DNA of 38,355 nt from Firmicutes bacterium UBA5473 (GTDB lineage Bacteria; Bacillota; DTU084): NCBI GenBank assembly GCA_002427165.1, contig DIQB01000014.1, positions 6,377 through 44,731 of the forward strand, read 5' to 3'. The notes beneath the pieces were generated by a model, which saw nothing but the letters and a program-made list of their open reading frames with translations, searched no databases and was not told the origin of the DNA. Shown one piece after another: positions 24,913 to 32,697 of the stretch. Position 1 is the stretch's first letter, and each line of letters starts with the position of its first letter. The translations under genes were made by a program, and so were the position numbers.

Positions 24913-25904
24913 GTAATTTTTGATAAGTAAAGATTAAAGAAAACTACGATAATCTCAATCGAGGATACTGTTGGAGTGCAATAATTAAAATACCATTTAG
25001 CGAATAGAGAATAACAAAATTGAAGGACATTATGTTTAATCTTGCTCGTAGTGAAAGCAAAATGGAGAAAGGATTTCATGTATTACTATAAGACTTTCAG
25101 ATTTTTTCAGTTCCCTGTATTTAGCATAGAGTATTCTGTTTGTAGGGATAAAATAAAGTCAGTTCAAGTCAATGAACCATTTAGAAAACTTAATTTAGGT
25201 ATAAAAATGAATAAGGTTTTGTTCTATCCACATTTTTTCTTTCTATCATCGTGAATATCTCTTTCGCTAATGTTTATTATAGTACCCATTAGTTTTTGAA
25301 GAAGGAAAAGGAAAGGTCGATACGAGGTTCAAAATCCTACTTTTGCAGCCTGAAATAGTCCTCCAAAGCGCATGATGGCAATCACTCGTTTTTTTGAATT
25401 GCCCAAGTTTGCTTGGCACAAATTCCTAATGCTACTAATTGCTGCTTCTATCCATAAAGTTGTACCATTGACGAATCCATGTTTGAGCGAAACGGAAATA
25501 ATTCTGTGGAGTTATTAGCCAGCTTAAAAGTTAATGCTAGAAACTGTTATCATAAGGGATTTTGAATGTTTATGCTGATATGACGAGTATAGTATTATTC
25601 CAGTTGATTTTGCGCTATTTAGTTCAAATCAAAGCTTCGTAGGGGCTCTATTGATAACTCAGCTAAAGAATTTATGGTATACCGCTATATTTTAGGGTTA
25701 TGTCTGAATAAGCTCCAAAGTTGAGTTGATGAAATGAAGAAGGAAAGGAAGATGTACGGCCTGGACATAGCTGACTTTTGGGGTAGCAATTTTGCAATGG
25801 GGTAGTCAAATCCTAAGGTAATATCTAAATAAGAATAGCTATATAAGTTTTATGACAAATCATTTTAATGATAAAAGTTACTAGAAAGGGGATTAAACGA
25901 CGCA
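24913..25904 (+). other. Gene-poor interval between the two large paralogues (~1 kb)
   Basis: I see no supported gene. A 70-codon forward frame at 25042-25254 has an AGAAAGGA near an internal ATG (25078) but looks like random AT-rich sequence. On the minus strand 25329-25505 is open for ~59 codons (contains RVIAIMRFGGLFQAAKVGF), possibly a relic. The CBM9-like coding sequence that follows the homologous point in the second paralogue is not found here. GAAAGGGG shortly before 25905 serves the next gene. Confidence 0.45.
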
Positions 25905-28900
25905 ATGATTAAGGCAAAAAGAATAATAATCACGGGTTTTCTTATTGCTCTGTGTATAGTGACTTCAAATGCTTTTGCATTTTCATTAAACACTGGATCT
26001 AGTATATATCCAACACAACCGGCGAAGTGGGATTTTTCGTCTTCAAATTTTTCTCTGGAGCAAATAACTATAATTGATGGTTCGGCTAGTTATTGCTTTT
26101 TATCTAGTCTCGGATCTATTGAAATAATTGATTTTGATGAGCAGATTGAATTACCACCTGGAGAAATAGAAATATCCGAGGATAAGAATCTTATGAAAAT
26201 ATCTCAAGAAAGTTCCGGTGGAGAAGTAACGGTCACAAAAAAGGTAGAGGGTTATGAAGATAGGATTTCATGTAAGGTTTCAGTTAAAAATAATATTCAG
26301 CGAGATGTTAAATTAGAAATAGTTTTAAGGTTACCTGTAAAGGTCACGAATGACTTTAATTATTGGGATGGAAATATAGTTCATAGTATATCGGATGGAA
26401 TAATTAAAAGGAGTACACTGCCAAACACCTTTCCTTTGAGCTTTTTATATAATGATAAATTCGGCTTTGCGGTAGGCTTAGCGCCTGATACATTGATTTC
26501 GCAATTGGAAAATGGTATTGATGGGGAACATAACTTATATTACTCTACTAAGGTTGCGATATTACCAGCAATGGAAACTGAAATAGAGTTTATTCTTTTT
26601 ACAGCAAGACCAAGTTTTGGACATTTAGAGGCGCTCAACGGATACTATCGTCGTTTTCCTACTTATTTTGAACCATCACCTGGAGTTGACCCTAGGTTAA
26701 CATCAATGGGTACAGGCGCTAGTTATAGTTCTCGTTATACAGTCGATTCAACAAAGGCTAAACGAATTGGAACGATATTAGGTGCATTCAATTCTACCTG
26801 GGATTGGGGGTATGCTCCTTTTAAGAGGTCAGGAGATTTCTGGGGTAGAGAAGAGCTATGGAATTATGAAATGACAGAAGGAGACGCCGCCAAGTTGGCT
26901 AGCCGTGTTGATAGAGACCTCGATTATTACGATCTAAATAACTTTCATAAACAGCGTAAGGCATTGTTCGAAAATGCTGACCTGATAGAGAACTGCAACC
27001 TCGCATTTTATCTTATAAATTGGGTTGAGCGAAATTATGTTGAAGAAAAAGGATGGTTAAAGTACGTTTATCCATATCAAGGCACTCCATTGCTTAGCAA
27101 TTGGGTGACTGGTCATGCATCTGAATATCATATTTATCCTTGGGCAAGTCCTTTTGAAGATATTCTTAAAAAGGATATTCCACTCCTTCTTGATGAACTT
27201 AATATGAATTCTATAGCGTATGATAATTATTTTAACAATGCTATTTATCGAGGTGAGTTGGATTACCCCATTGAGGGCTGGAGCTATGATATGAGAGGCA
27301 AATATATAACTACGGCGATTGGCTTTAGATATTTTGTGGAATATTTGAAGCAGCTGGATAAGGATGGCTTCACACCAGGGCTTATCGGTAATACTCATTT
27401 TAGCCAGGGAAGTGTAGGTGCTGAATTTACTAGTGCATTTTTCGCAGATGCCTTTATATTAGAAACAAAGCTATATAACGGGGTTGACAGAGAAGATAAA
27501 GATGCTTTGGACGATCTGTTTTACAATCGGTATTTTGTTGGTCACAAACCTGTATATCTATGGAACCATTTTTACCAATTGAACATTGGAGAGATTTACG
27601 ATTGGGAATCTCTATCGCCTGAAGAAATTCGTTTATTATATCAAAACAACCTTAGGAATATTATTCAAGCGTCGTATCAATATGGATTCATTCCAGTATA
27701 TAATGCTGTTGTTGGAAATGAGCTAATGATTCAGGAAATGCCGACCATATTAGACATCCAGATGAGGGGATTTGAGCCATTATCTGCTTCCAAAGGTAGT
27801 GAAGAATTTTTAAGACAACGATACGGAACTGGATTAAAGAGTGCTATCGTAATCTCTAATCCAACTTCTGAAAGCAAAACGACGAAGGAGAAAGTTCAGA
27901 ATCGTTATTTGTCAGAGTTTGAGATTTTGCCTGCGAATTATTTTGGTAATTCTTTAGAGTTCTCATTGGTTAAGGGCGAGACTTCATTTGAAGCAACTAT
28001 TGCTCCTCTACAGAATATGATCACAATCGTTCCTCTTGGAATAAAAATTGATGATGAGGAAGTTAAATTAGAAGGCGTTTCTTCTGGACAAAAAGCCATT
28101 GATAAGAATCAATTCATCTTTGTATTAGAAAGTAATAAAGATACAAACGTTGAATTTTCACCATCCGATTCAGTTGATTGGAGAATCTCGGAGTTGATTG
28201 TCAACGATCAAATAATATCACATCCATATAGGGCATTGTTAGTGGAAGGAACTAATATAATAAAGGTGATATATCAGTCAAGTATTTTTAAAGCAAGTGA
28301 AGATGCACTCCTAGGATTTAATTATCTTGATGCTGAAATACTTATATCTAGCGAGGCCGACATTAGGGAGAAAGCTGCAGCTCAGATGCTTCAAGGGTAT
28401 TTCGAAGTTAAGGAAAATCAAACAATACCCATTCGTACGGGGATTAGAGTTGATCCTACTGAACATACGATTGTATTTGAAAAGAGCAATGATGGTTTAA
28501 AAAATGGTATATTTATCTCTAACAGCGGTAAGCTAATAACCATAAGAGGACAAAACTCTTTCCAAATACAACAGGATACTTGGAAGTTATTAAGAGTGCT
28601 TGATAAAAAATATCCATACCTTGGTGCTTTGTATTTTAATAATAAGGCTACTAAGGAAATGATTAAAAAAGCAGGTCTTGAAGGTAAGCCTGCGTTAATA
28701 ATAGAAGACGAGGATTATGTTCAAGAGGTTTCTAAAAAAGAGGAAGAAATGGAATTCATTTCAAGTGATAACCTTCCTGTAGTAAAAATAAATCATTTTA
28801 ATAATACCCCAATTTTGGATGGGAAACTAGATGAGGATGTGTGGCAAAATGCGATAGTCATCGATGATTTTATTCTTTTATCGGGAGGGGAGCCAACGCA

Positions 28901-29360
28901 AAAAACAATTACTAAGATTTTCTATACTGATGAGGCACTTTATCTAGGTTTTACTTGCTATGAGAAAAATATGGATCAAATATTTAGTTATATAACTGAA
29001 CATGATGGTCCTGTGTGGAAAGATGATGACGTGGAAATATTTTTAGCGCCAGGAATTGATGAGCTGTCTGAAAAATATCCATATTATCAATTTATTGTTA
29101 ATCCAATTGGAACCCAGTGGGAAGCTTATAACAAAAATGTGGACTATAATGGTAATTGGGTTGCAGCAACACAGAAAGAAAAAGATTATTGGTCTGTAGA
29201 AATCAAGATACCATTTTCCGAGTTAAATAATAGCAATGCTAAAAGCTGGCGTTTTAATATTGCTCGTGGCGAAAAACCAAACGGTGAATGGAGCTCCTGG
29301 GCCCCATTGAAGAAAATCCTAGATCAACCAGCTTTGTTTGGTGTGCTTTATTTCGAATGA
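25905..29360 (+). CDS. Large secreted glycoside-hydrolase-like protein with C-terminal CBM9-like domain
   Basis: A 1151-residue exported protein. Signal peptide to ~FAFS (25-27), beta-rich domain (~30-260), TIM-barrel-like region (~265-640: WDWGYAPFKRSGDF, NSIAYDNYFNNAIYRGELD, FFADAFILET, KPVYLWNHFYQLN), and a second beta-rich/accessory part (~640-930). It matches the protein at 22105 closely throughout these regions. After a charged linker (VSKKEEEMEF) it carries a CBM9-like domain (~960-1151): PILDGKLDEDVW, KIFYTDEALYLGF, DDDVEIFLAPG, YWSVEIKIPFSEL and WRFNIARGE. CBM9 modules bind cellulose/xylan ends, so the substrate may be a plant or microbial glycan. The family of the catalytic part is unknown to me. 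The GGGG RBS is 13 bases before the start. Confidence 0.75.
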   Translation: MIKAKRIIITGFLIALCIVTSNAFAFSLNTGSSIYPTQPAKWDFSSSNFSLEQITIIDGSASYCFLSSLGSIEIIDFDEQIELPPGEIEISEDKNLMKISQESSGGEVTVTKKVEGYEDRISCKVSVKNNIQRDVKLEIVLRLPVKVTNDFNYWDGNIVHSISDGIIKRSTLPNTFPLSFLYNDKFGFAVGLAPDTLISQLENGIDGEHNLYYSTKVAILPAMETEIEFILFTARPSFGHLEALNGYYRRFPTYFEPSPGVDPRLTSMGTGASYSSRYTVDSTKAKRIGTILGAFNSTWDWGYAPFKRSGDFWGREELWNYEMTEGDAAKLASRVDRDLDYYDLNNFHKQRKALFENADLIENCNLAFYLINWVERNYVEEKGWLKYVYPYQGTPLLSNWVTGHASEYHIYPWASPFEDILKKDIPLLLDELNMNSIAYDNYFNNAIYRGELDYPIEGWSYDMRGKYITTAIGFRYFVEYLKQLDKDGFTPGLIGNTHFSQGSVGAEFTSAFFADAFILETKLYNGVDREDKDALDDLFYNRYFVGHKPVYLWNHFYQLNIGEIYDWESLSPEEIRLLYQNNLRNIIQASYQYGFIPVYNAVVGNELMIQEMPTILDIQMRGFEPLSASKGSEEFLRQRYGTGLKSAIVISNPTSESKTTKEKVQNRYLSEFEILPANYFGNSLEFSLVKGETSFEATIAPLQNMITIVPLGIKIDDEEVKLEGVSSGQKAIDKNQFIFVLESNKDTNVEFSPSDSVDWRISELIVNDQIISHPYRALLVEGTNIIKVIYQSSIFKASEDALLGFNYLDAEILISSEADIREKAAAQMLQGYFEVKENQTIPIRTGIRVDPTEHTIVFEKSNDGLKNGIFISNSGKLITIRGQNSFQIQQDTWKLLRVLDKKYPYLGALYFNNKATKEMIKKAGLEGKPALIIEDEDYVQEVSKKEEEMEFISSDNLPVVKINHFNNTPILDGKLDEDVWQNAIVIDDFILLSGGEPTQKTITKIFYTDEALYLGFTCYEKNMDQIFSYITEHDGPVWKDDDVEIFLAPGIDELSEKYPYYQFIVNPIGTQWEAYNKNVDYNGNWVAATQKEKDYWSVEIKIPFSELNNSNAKSWRFNIARGEKPNGEWSSWAPLKKILDQPALFGVLYFE

Positions 29361-29567
29361 TTTTTTCGTAGATGCAGTAGCTTATTTTCCAAGTGGTGGA
29401 CGATGGCCCCTCAGAGCTTCAAACTACCTAATGCTTCATTGAGAAAGAGCTAGTGTAGTAGACGATTAAGGAAAAGATGGAGATGAGCTGAGAGATTCAA
29501 GTCCGTTTCCATGAGAGGGAGGGCTTAAAATCCCTTAACCTTTTGATAAATAAATGGAGGTATCAAG

Positions 29568-30269
29568 ATGAAAAAAATTATTGCGATCGTGACTGTTTTA
29601 ATGACTGTTTTTATTAGCAATTCATTCGCTAAAGTGGATGATAATACTCTTCTATATTTAAGTTTTGATGAAGGAAAAGGAAAATTGGCAAGTGATGCAT
29701 CTAAGTATAAAAATGATGGGATGTTGTTAGGCGCAAAATGGGTTGATGGTAAGAGCGGTAGCGCTATTGGTTTAGATAAGATAGACAGTGTTGTTGAAAT
29801 TGCCAATACAGGTATTTTTGACTTTGGTTCAGATACTGATTTTACAATCGAATTTTGGCTTAAGGTAGATCCCTCATCTCATCCTAGATGGTATAACGTT
29901 TTCTCTACAGGAGGTACCAACACCAACACTACGAATCCTGGTGCAATTATTGGTCTAAGTAATAGTTTTAAGGTGTGTGTTAGATTTTCAGATGGCAATA
30001 ACAGAGTTGATTTGATAAGCAGAAAGTCATGGCTGAATGACGGTATGTGGCATCATATTGCTGTTGTGGCCAATAGAAAAGGGGATTCAATTCTGTTTAT
30101 AGATCAAAAAGAGGAAGCTAAAGATAATATTTCAGGCATAGGAAGTATAGACAATATAAGTTTCCCACTGCAACTTGGTGGCAAGTCGCATATAGAGGGT
30201 GATTTTAACATTTGTATTGACGAATTAAAGATATCAAATTCTATCCGGTTAATAAAGCCCAGTAGGTGA
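29568..30269 (+). CDS. Secreted LamG/concanavalin-like lectin domain protein
   Basis: A 233-residue protein with a signal peptide (MKKIIAIVTVLMTVFISNSF, then A) and a single LamG/Laminin-G-3-like jelly roll filling the rest. Typical pieces are LYLSFDEGKG, KYKNDGMLLGA, FTIEFWLK, GMWHHIAVVAN and ICIDELKISNSIR. Such domains bind glycans or support adhesion and have no catalytic residues themselves. The start has GGAGG twelve bases upstream. A 207-base spacer follows the CBM9-bearing protein. It closes the carbohydrate island and probably acts with the neighbouring secreted proteins on the same glycan. Confidence 0.85.
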   Translation: MKKIIAIVTVLMTVFISNSFAKVDDNTLLYLSFDEGKGKLASDASKYKNDGMLLGAKWVDGKSGSAIGLDKIDSVVEIANTGIFDFGSDTDFTIEFWLKVDPSSHPRWYNVFSTGGTNTNTTNPGAIIGLSNSFKVCVRFSDGNNRVDLISRKSWLNDGMWHHIAVVANRKGDSILFIDQKEEAKDNISGIGSIDNISFPLQLGGKSHIEGDFNICIDELKISNSIRLIKPSR

Positions 30270-30439
30270 TTAATCATTAGGAATGTCAAAAGTATTATAA
30301 TCAAGATGTTTTTACTTTTTCCTTGAATAAAAACGGATATATAATAATGACCAATTTCTAGTGATTATGCATTTTATATTTCTGTTTCATATGGATAGGC
30401 CACTTTAATTTTCTAGGAACAATTGAGCTACCTATTGGC

Positions 30440-30487
30440 TTATATTACTATAAGGGGTGTTTTTTAACACCCTTTATAGTAATATAA
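30440..30487. repeat. 22-bp-stem inverted repeat (long hairpin)
   Basis: The arms 30440-30461 and 30466-30487 are complementary at 21 of 22 positions (the other is a G-T wobble), with a TTTT loop. The inner part pairs GGGTGTT with AACACCC. There is no T run on either side, so it is not a standard intrinsic terminator, although it lies at the 3' side of both the LamG gene and the minus-strand relic. It could be a terminal repeat or small hairpin element. Confidence 0.8.
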
Positions 30488-30514
30488 CGGTGACTGAAAA
30501 GTGATGAAAGTTCA

Positions 30515-30811
30515 TTAACAGGCAAAAGAGATAATTTTAGAATTTGAAGATCGCAAGAAAACTTCCCGCAGCATTAGGAAACTACCAACTTTCAGACGGT
30601 AGTAATTTAGTTGCAAGGTGTTCGTTAGCATCGGTTTGTCCTTAAAAGGTCGACAATGAGAAACTAATAGAGCCAACCTAGCTCCAGTCATGCAAATAAT
30701 GAGTTGAATAGCAAGAGAATAGAGATGCTCCTCTATAGCAGAATGAATCCCTATAAGAATATGGTCAATCCAAATATTTATATGTAATGGATTGGGTTTT
30801 TGTGGTATAAT
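30515..30811 (-). pseudogene. Minus-strand relic related to 10794-10976
   Basis: An open minus-strand frame of ~98 codons ends at TAA (30515-30517). It contains IGIHSAIEEHLYSLAIQLII, then FKDKPMLTNT and MLREVFLRSS. The first parts match the relic at 10.8 kb with in-frame length differences. There is no good start codon or RBS and the frame overlaps the purC upstream signals, so I read it as a decayed gene end, possibly of a mobile element. Family unknown. Confidence 0.42.
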
Positions 30812-30855
30812 TTATCTCGGAGCTGAAGGTAAAAGAATAGCACCCGAGATTTTTT
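30803..30855 (+). promoter_or_regulatory. Extended -10 and terminator-like hairpin before purC
   Basis: TGGTATAAT (30803-30811) is a perfect extended -10. Just downstream ATCTCGG (30814-30820) pairs with CCGAGAT (30844-30850), helped by GCT/AGC inside, and is followed by five more T residues. The hairpin starts before the predicted transcription start, so it could stop upstream transcription or act as a short attenuator. No riboswitch fits in the space. Confidence 0.45.
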
Positions 30856-30880
30856 AGATCAAACGAAAGGAGTTTGTTGA

Positions 30881-31567
30881 ATGAAGTTAATTAATAAAGG
30901 GAAAACAAAAGACGTATATGTTTTAGAGGATGGCAACTATCTTTTGAAGTTTAAAGATGATGTTACCGGGGAGAATGGTGTATTCGATCCGGGAGCAAAC
31001 ACCGTAGGCTTAACTATGGAAGGAGCTGGAAATGCAGCACTTCGCTTGACTACACACTTTTTCAAGGTATTAGAAGGCAAAGGAATTTCCACGCATTTTA
31101 TTGAGACAAATTTAGCCGAATCCACAATGACGGTAAAACAAGCAGAGTTATTCGGAGAAGGAATTGAAGTCATCTGCAGATATAGAGCAGTGGGAAGCTT
31201 TCTCCGTCGCTATGGAAAATACGTTGAAGAGGGACAACCCCTCGACGGCCTGGTAGAAATTACACTTAAAGATGACGAACGCAATGATCCCTTAATCACC
31301 AGCGATGCCCTACAGATGTTAGGAATCTTATCCGAGGATGAATATCGTATTTTGAAGAAGCTAACTTTGGAGATCTGTGAAGTTGTAAAAGCTGAACTAT
31401 CCCAAAAAGGTTTAGAGTTATATGACATTAAACTGGAGTTTGGCAGATTAGGAAAAAATAGGGAGATAGCTTTAATAGATGAAATTTCAGGAGGCAATAT
31501 GAGGGCATACAAGGACGGAGTATATATTGAACCCTTAAAGCTGGAAAAAATATTGCTAGGAGAATAA
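30881..31567 (+). CDS. purC: Phosphoribosylaminoimidazole-succinocarboxamide synthase (SAICAR synthetase)
   Basis: A 228-residue enzyme of purine synthesis that joins CAIR and aspartate using ATP to give SAICAR in the cytoplasm. Family motifs are present: GKTKDVY (residues ~6-12), LLKFKDDVTG, the substrate-binding ICRYRAVGSFLRRYG (~93-107), DIKLEFG and IDEISGGNMR near the C-terminus. Length is normal for bacterial PurC. The start ATG 30881 has AAAGGAG upstream. The gene stands alone, with no other pur gene next to it and its own terminator at 31630-31662. It is a housekeeping gene bordering the carbohydrate island. Confidence 0.96.
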   Translation: MKLINKGKTKDVYVLEDGNYLLKFKDDVTGENGVFDPGANTVGLTMEGAGNAALRLTTHFFKVLEGKGISTHFIETNLAESTMTVKQAELFGEGIEVICRYRAVGSFLRRYGKYVEEGQPLDGLVEITLKDDERNDPLITSDALQMLGILSEDEYRILKKLTLEICEVVKAELSQKGLELYDIKLEFGRLGKNREIALIDEISGGNMRAYKDGVYIEPLKLEKILLGE

Positions 31568-31629
31568 TTTCGCAGGATTCAGTTTACAGGTGTTTTTGCT
31601 TTCGATGAAAAGCTAATTTAGCAAATCAT

Positions 31630-31662
31630 GGGCTTGTCTTGGGAAGAGACAGCCCTTTTTTT
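31630..31662 (+). terminator. Intrinsic terminator after purC
   Basis: GGGC (31630-31633) pairs with GCCC (31652-31655), and inside it TGTCT with AGACA after a bulged T, with a small loop and then seven T residues. This is a clear factor-independent terminator 60 bases past the purC stop. Confidence 0.85.
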
Positions 31663-31709
31663 GTGTCTATCTCCAGTCAACTTTCCAAAGAGGTCTAGAT
31701 ATTTATAAC

Positions 31710-31732
31710 ATTTCTAGTTATCCTCTAGAAAT
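31710..31732. promoter_or_regulatory. Candidate operator upstream of the isomerase/oxidoreductase operon
   Basis: ATTTCTAG (31710-31717) and CTAGAAAT (31725-31732) are perfect 8-bp inverted arms with a 7-base gap, about 100 bases before the TTG start at 31831. A TATAAT (31782-31787) lies downstream but has no good -35. This could be a binding site for a dimeric regulator; the regulator is unknown. Confidence 0.4.
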
Positions 31733-31830
31733 AGTGCTATATTTCTCGATTTGCTCCATATACACACACCTTCTTAACCTCTATAATTAAAGTAGGAATA
31801 ATTCATTAATTACTCAGGGAGGGGAGAAGA

Positions 31831-32697
31831 TTGAGAAAAGCAATTAGCTATTGGTCTTTTCCAGGAGGGCTGGAGGGTACGGCGGATATCAAAGAGTGCC
31901 TCCAGAAGGCAAAGAACCTCGGCTACGAGGGAGTGGAGCTTGGTGTTTATTATCAGGGAACTATCAACACCGAGTCTACAAAAGAGGATATGGAGCAAAT
32001 CTTGCGCGATGCTGAAGAGATTGGGATTGAAATCTCAGGCCTTGCCTCTGTAGAGTTTTGGGGTACAAACTTCACAAGTCAAAAGCTTGAGGATGTAGAG
32101 CGGGGAAGAACACTTATTGAAAAAATGCTGGAGCTTGGTTCCTACCTTAATCTTGATGGTGTTTTAGTGATTCCTGGCGCTGTTGACATTTTCTTCGATC
32201 CTGCAGCTCCCGTTGTTCCGTATGACGTGGCATATAACAAATGTCTTGAGGGAATTCGCAGTCTGGTGCCGGTGGCAGAGAAATATAAAGTCTCCATCGC
32301 CATCGAAAACGTTTGGAACAAACTTTTTTTAAGTCCAATTGAACTGAAAAATTTTATCGACGAGATCGGCAGCGAATATGTTGGCGTCTACTTCGACATT
32401 GGCAATGCCATGCAAAACGGGTATCCAGAGCATTGGATTAGAATTTTAGGCGATCGAATCAAAAAAGTTCACTTCAAAGACTACAGACGATCTGCCGGGG
32501 CAGATGCAGGCTTCGTTGATCTACTGGAAGGTGATGTAAACTGGCCTGAGGTAATAGCAGCCCTCGAGGAAGTTGGCTATAGGGGCTGGGCAACAGCGGA
32601 GATGATTCCACTCTACCAGCATTACCCGGAAGTAAGACTTGCCAATACCTCTAGGGCCTTAGATAAAATCTTAGCAAACAGAGGAGGAGGAAAATGA
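31831..32697 (+). CDS. Sugar phosphate isomerase/epimerase-like TIM-barrel protein (AP endonuclease 2 family)
   Basis: A 288-residue protein of the xylose-isomerase-like/AP-endonuclease-2 barrel family. Metal and substrate positions are suggested by GYEGVELGVY (~30-39), VSIAIENVWN (~151-160), GVYFDIGNAMQNGY (~185-198), KKVHFKDYR (~211-219) and the late glutamate in GWATAEMI (~255). Relatives isomerise or epimerise sugars or eliminate 3-keto-glycosides. It starts with TTG at 31831, with the strong site GGAGGGGAG before it. It overlaps the next gene by four bases (ATGA). Pairing with two Gfo/Idh/MocA dehydrogenases is a recurring arrangement in inositol and keto-sugar catabolism, which is the likely setting here. 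Confidence 0.87.
   Translation: MRKAISYWSFPGGLEGTADIKECLQKAKNLGYEGVELGVYYQGTINTESTKEDMEQILRDAEEIGIEISGLASVEFWGTNFTSQKLEDVERGRTLIEKMLELGSYLNLDGVLVIPGAVDIFFDPAAPVVPYDVAYNKCLEGIRSLVPVAEKYKVSIAIENVWNKLFLSPIELKNFIDEIGSEYVGVYFDIGNAMQNGYPEHWIRILGDRIKKVHFKDYRRSAGADAGFVDLLEGDVNWPEVIAALEEVGYRGWATAEMIPLYQHYPEVRLANTSRALDKILANRGGGK

Larger units (their letters stand above)
30270..30880 (+). other. 611-base region with relic, hairpin and purC upstream signals
   Basis: Between the LamG gene and purC I see a long hairpin (30440-30487), a minus-strand relic frame (30515-30811) related to the one at 10.8 kb, and an extended -10 plus a terminator-like hairpin before purC. Each is listed separately. Composition changes from AT-rich to GC-richer around here. 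Confidence 0.5.

Noticed and set aside
25042..25254. 70-codon forward frame
   Set aside because: Low-complexity AT-rich translation with no domain or conserved neighbour. An AGAAAGGA before an internal ATG at 25078 is the only support.
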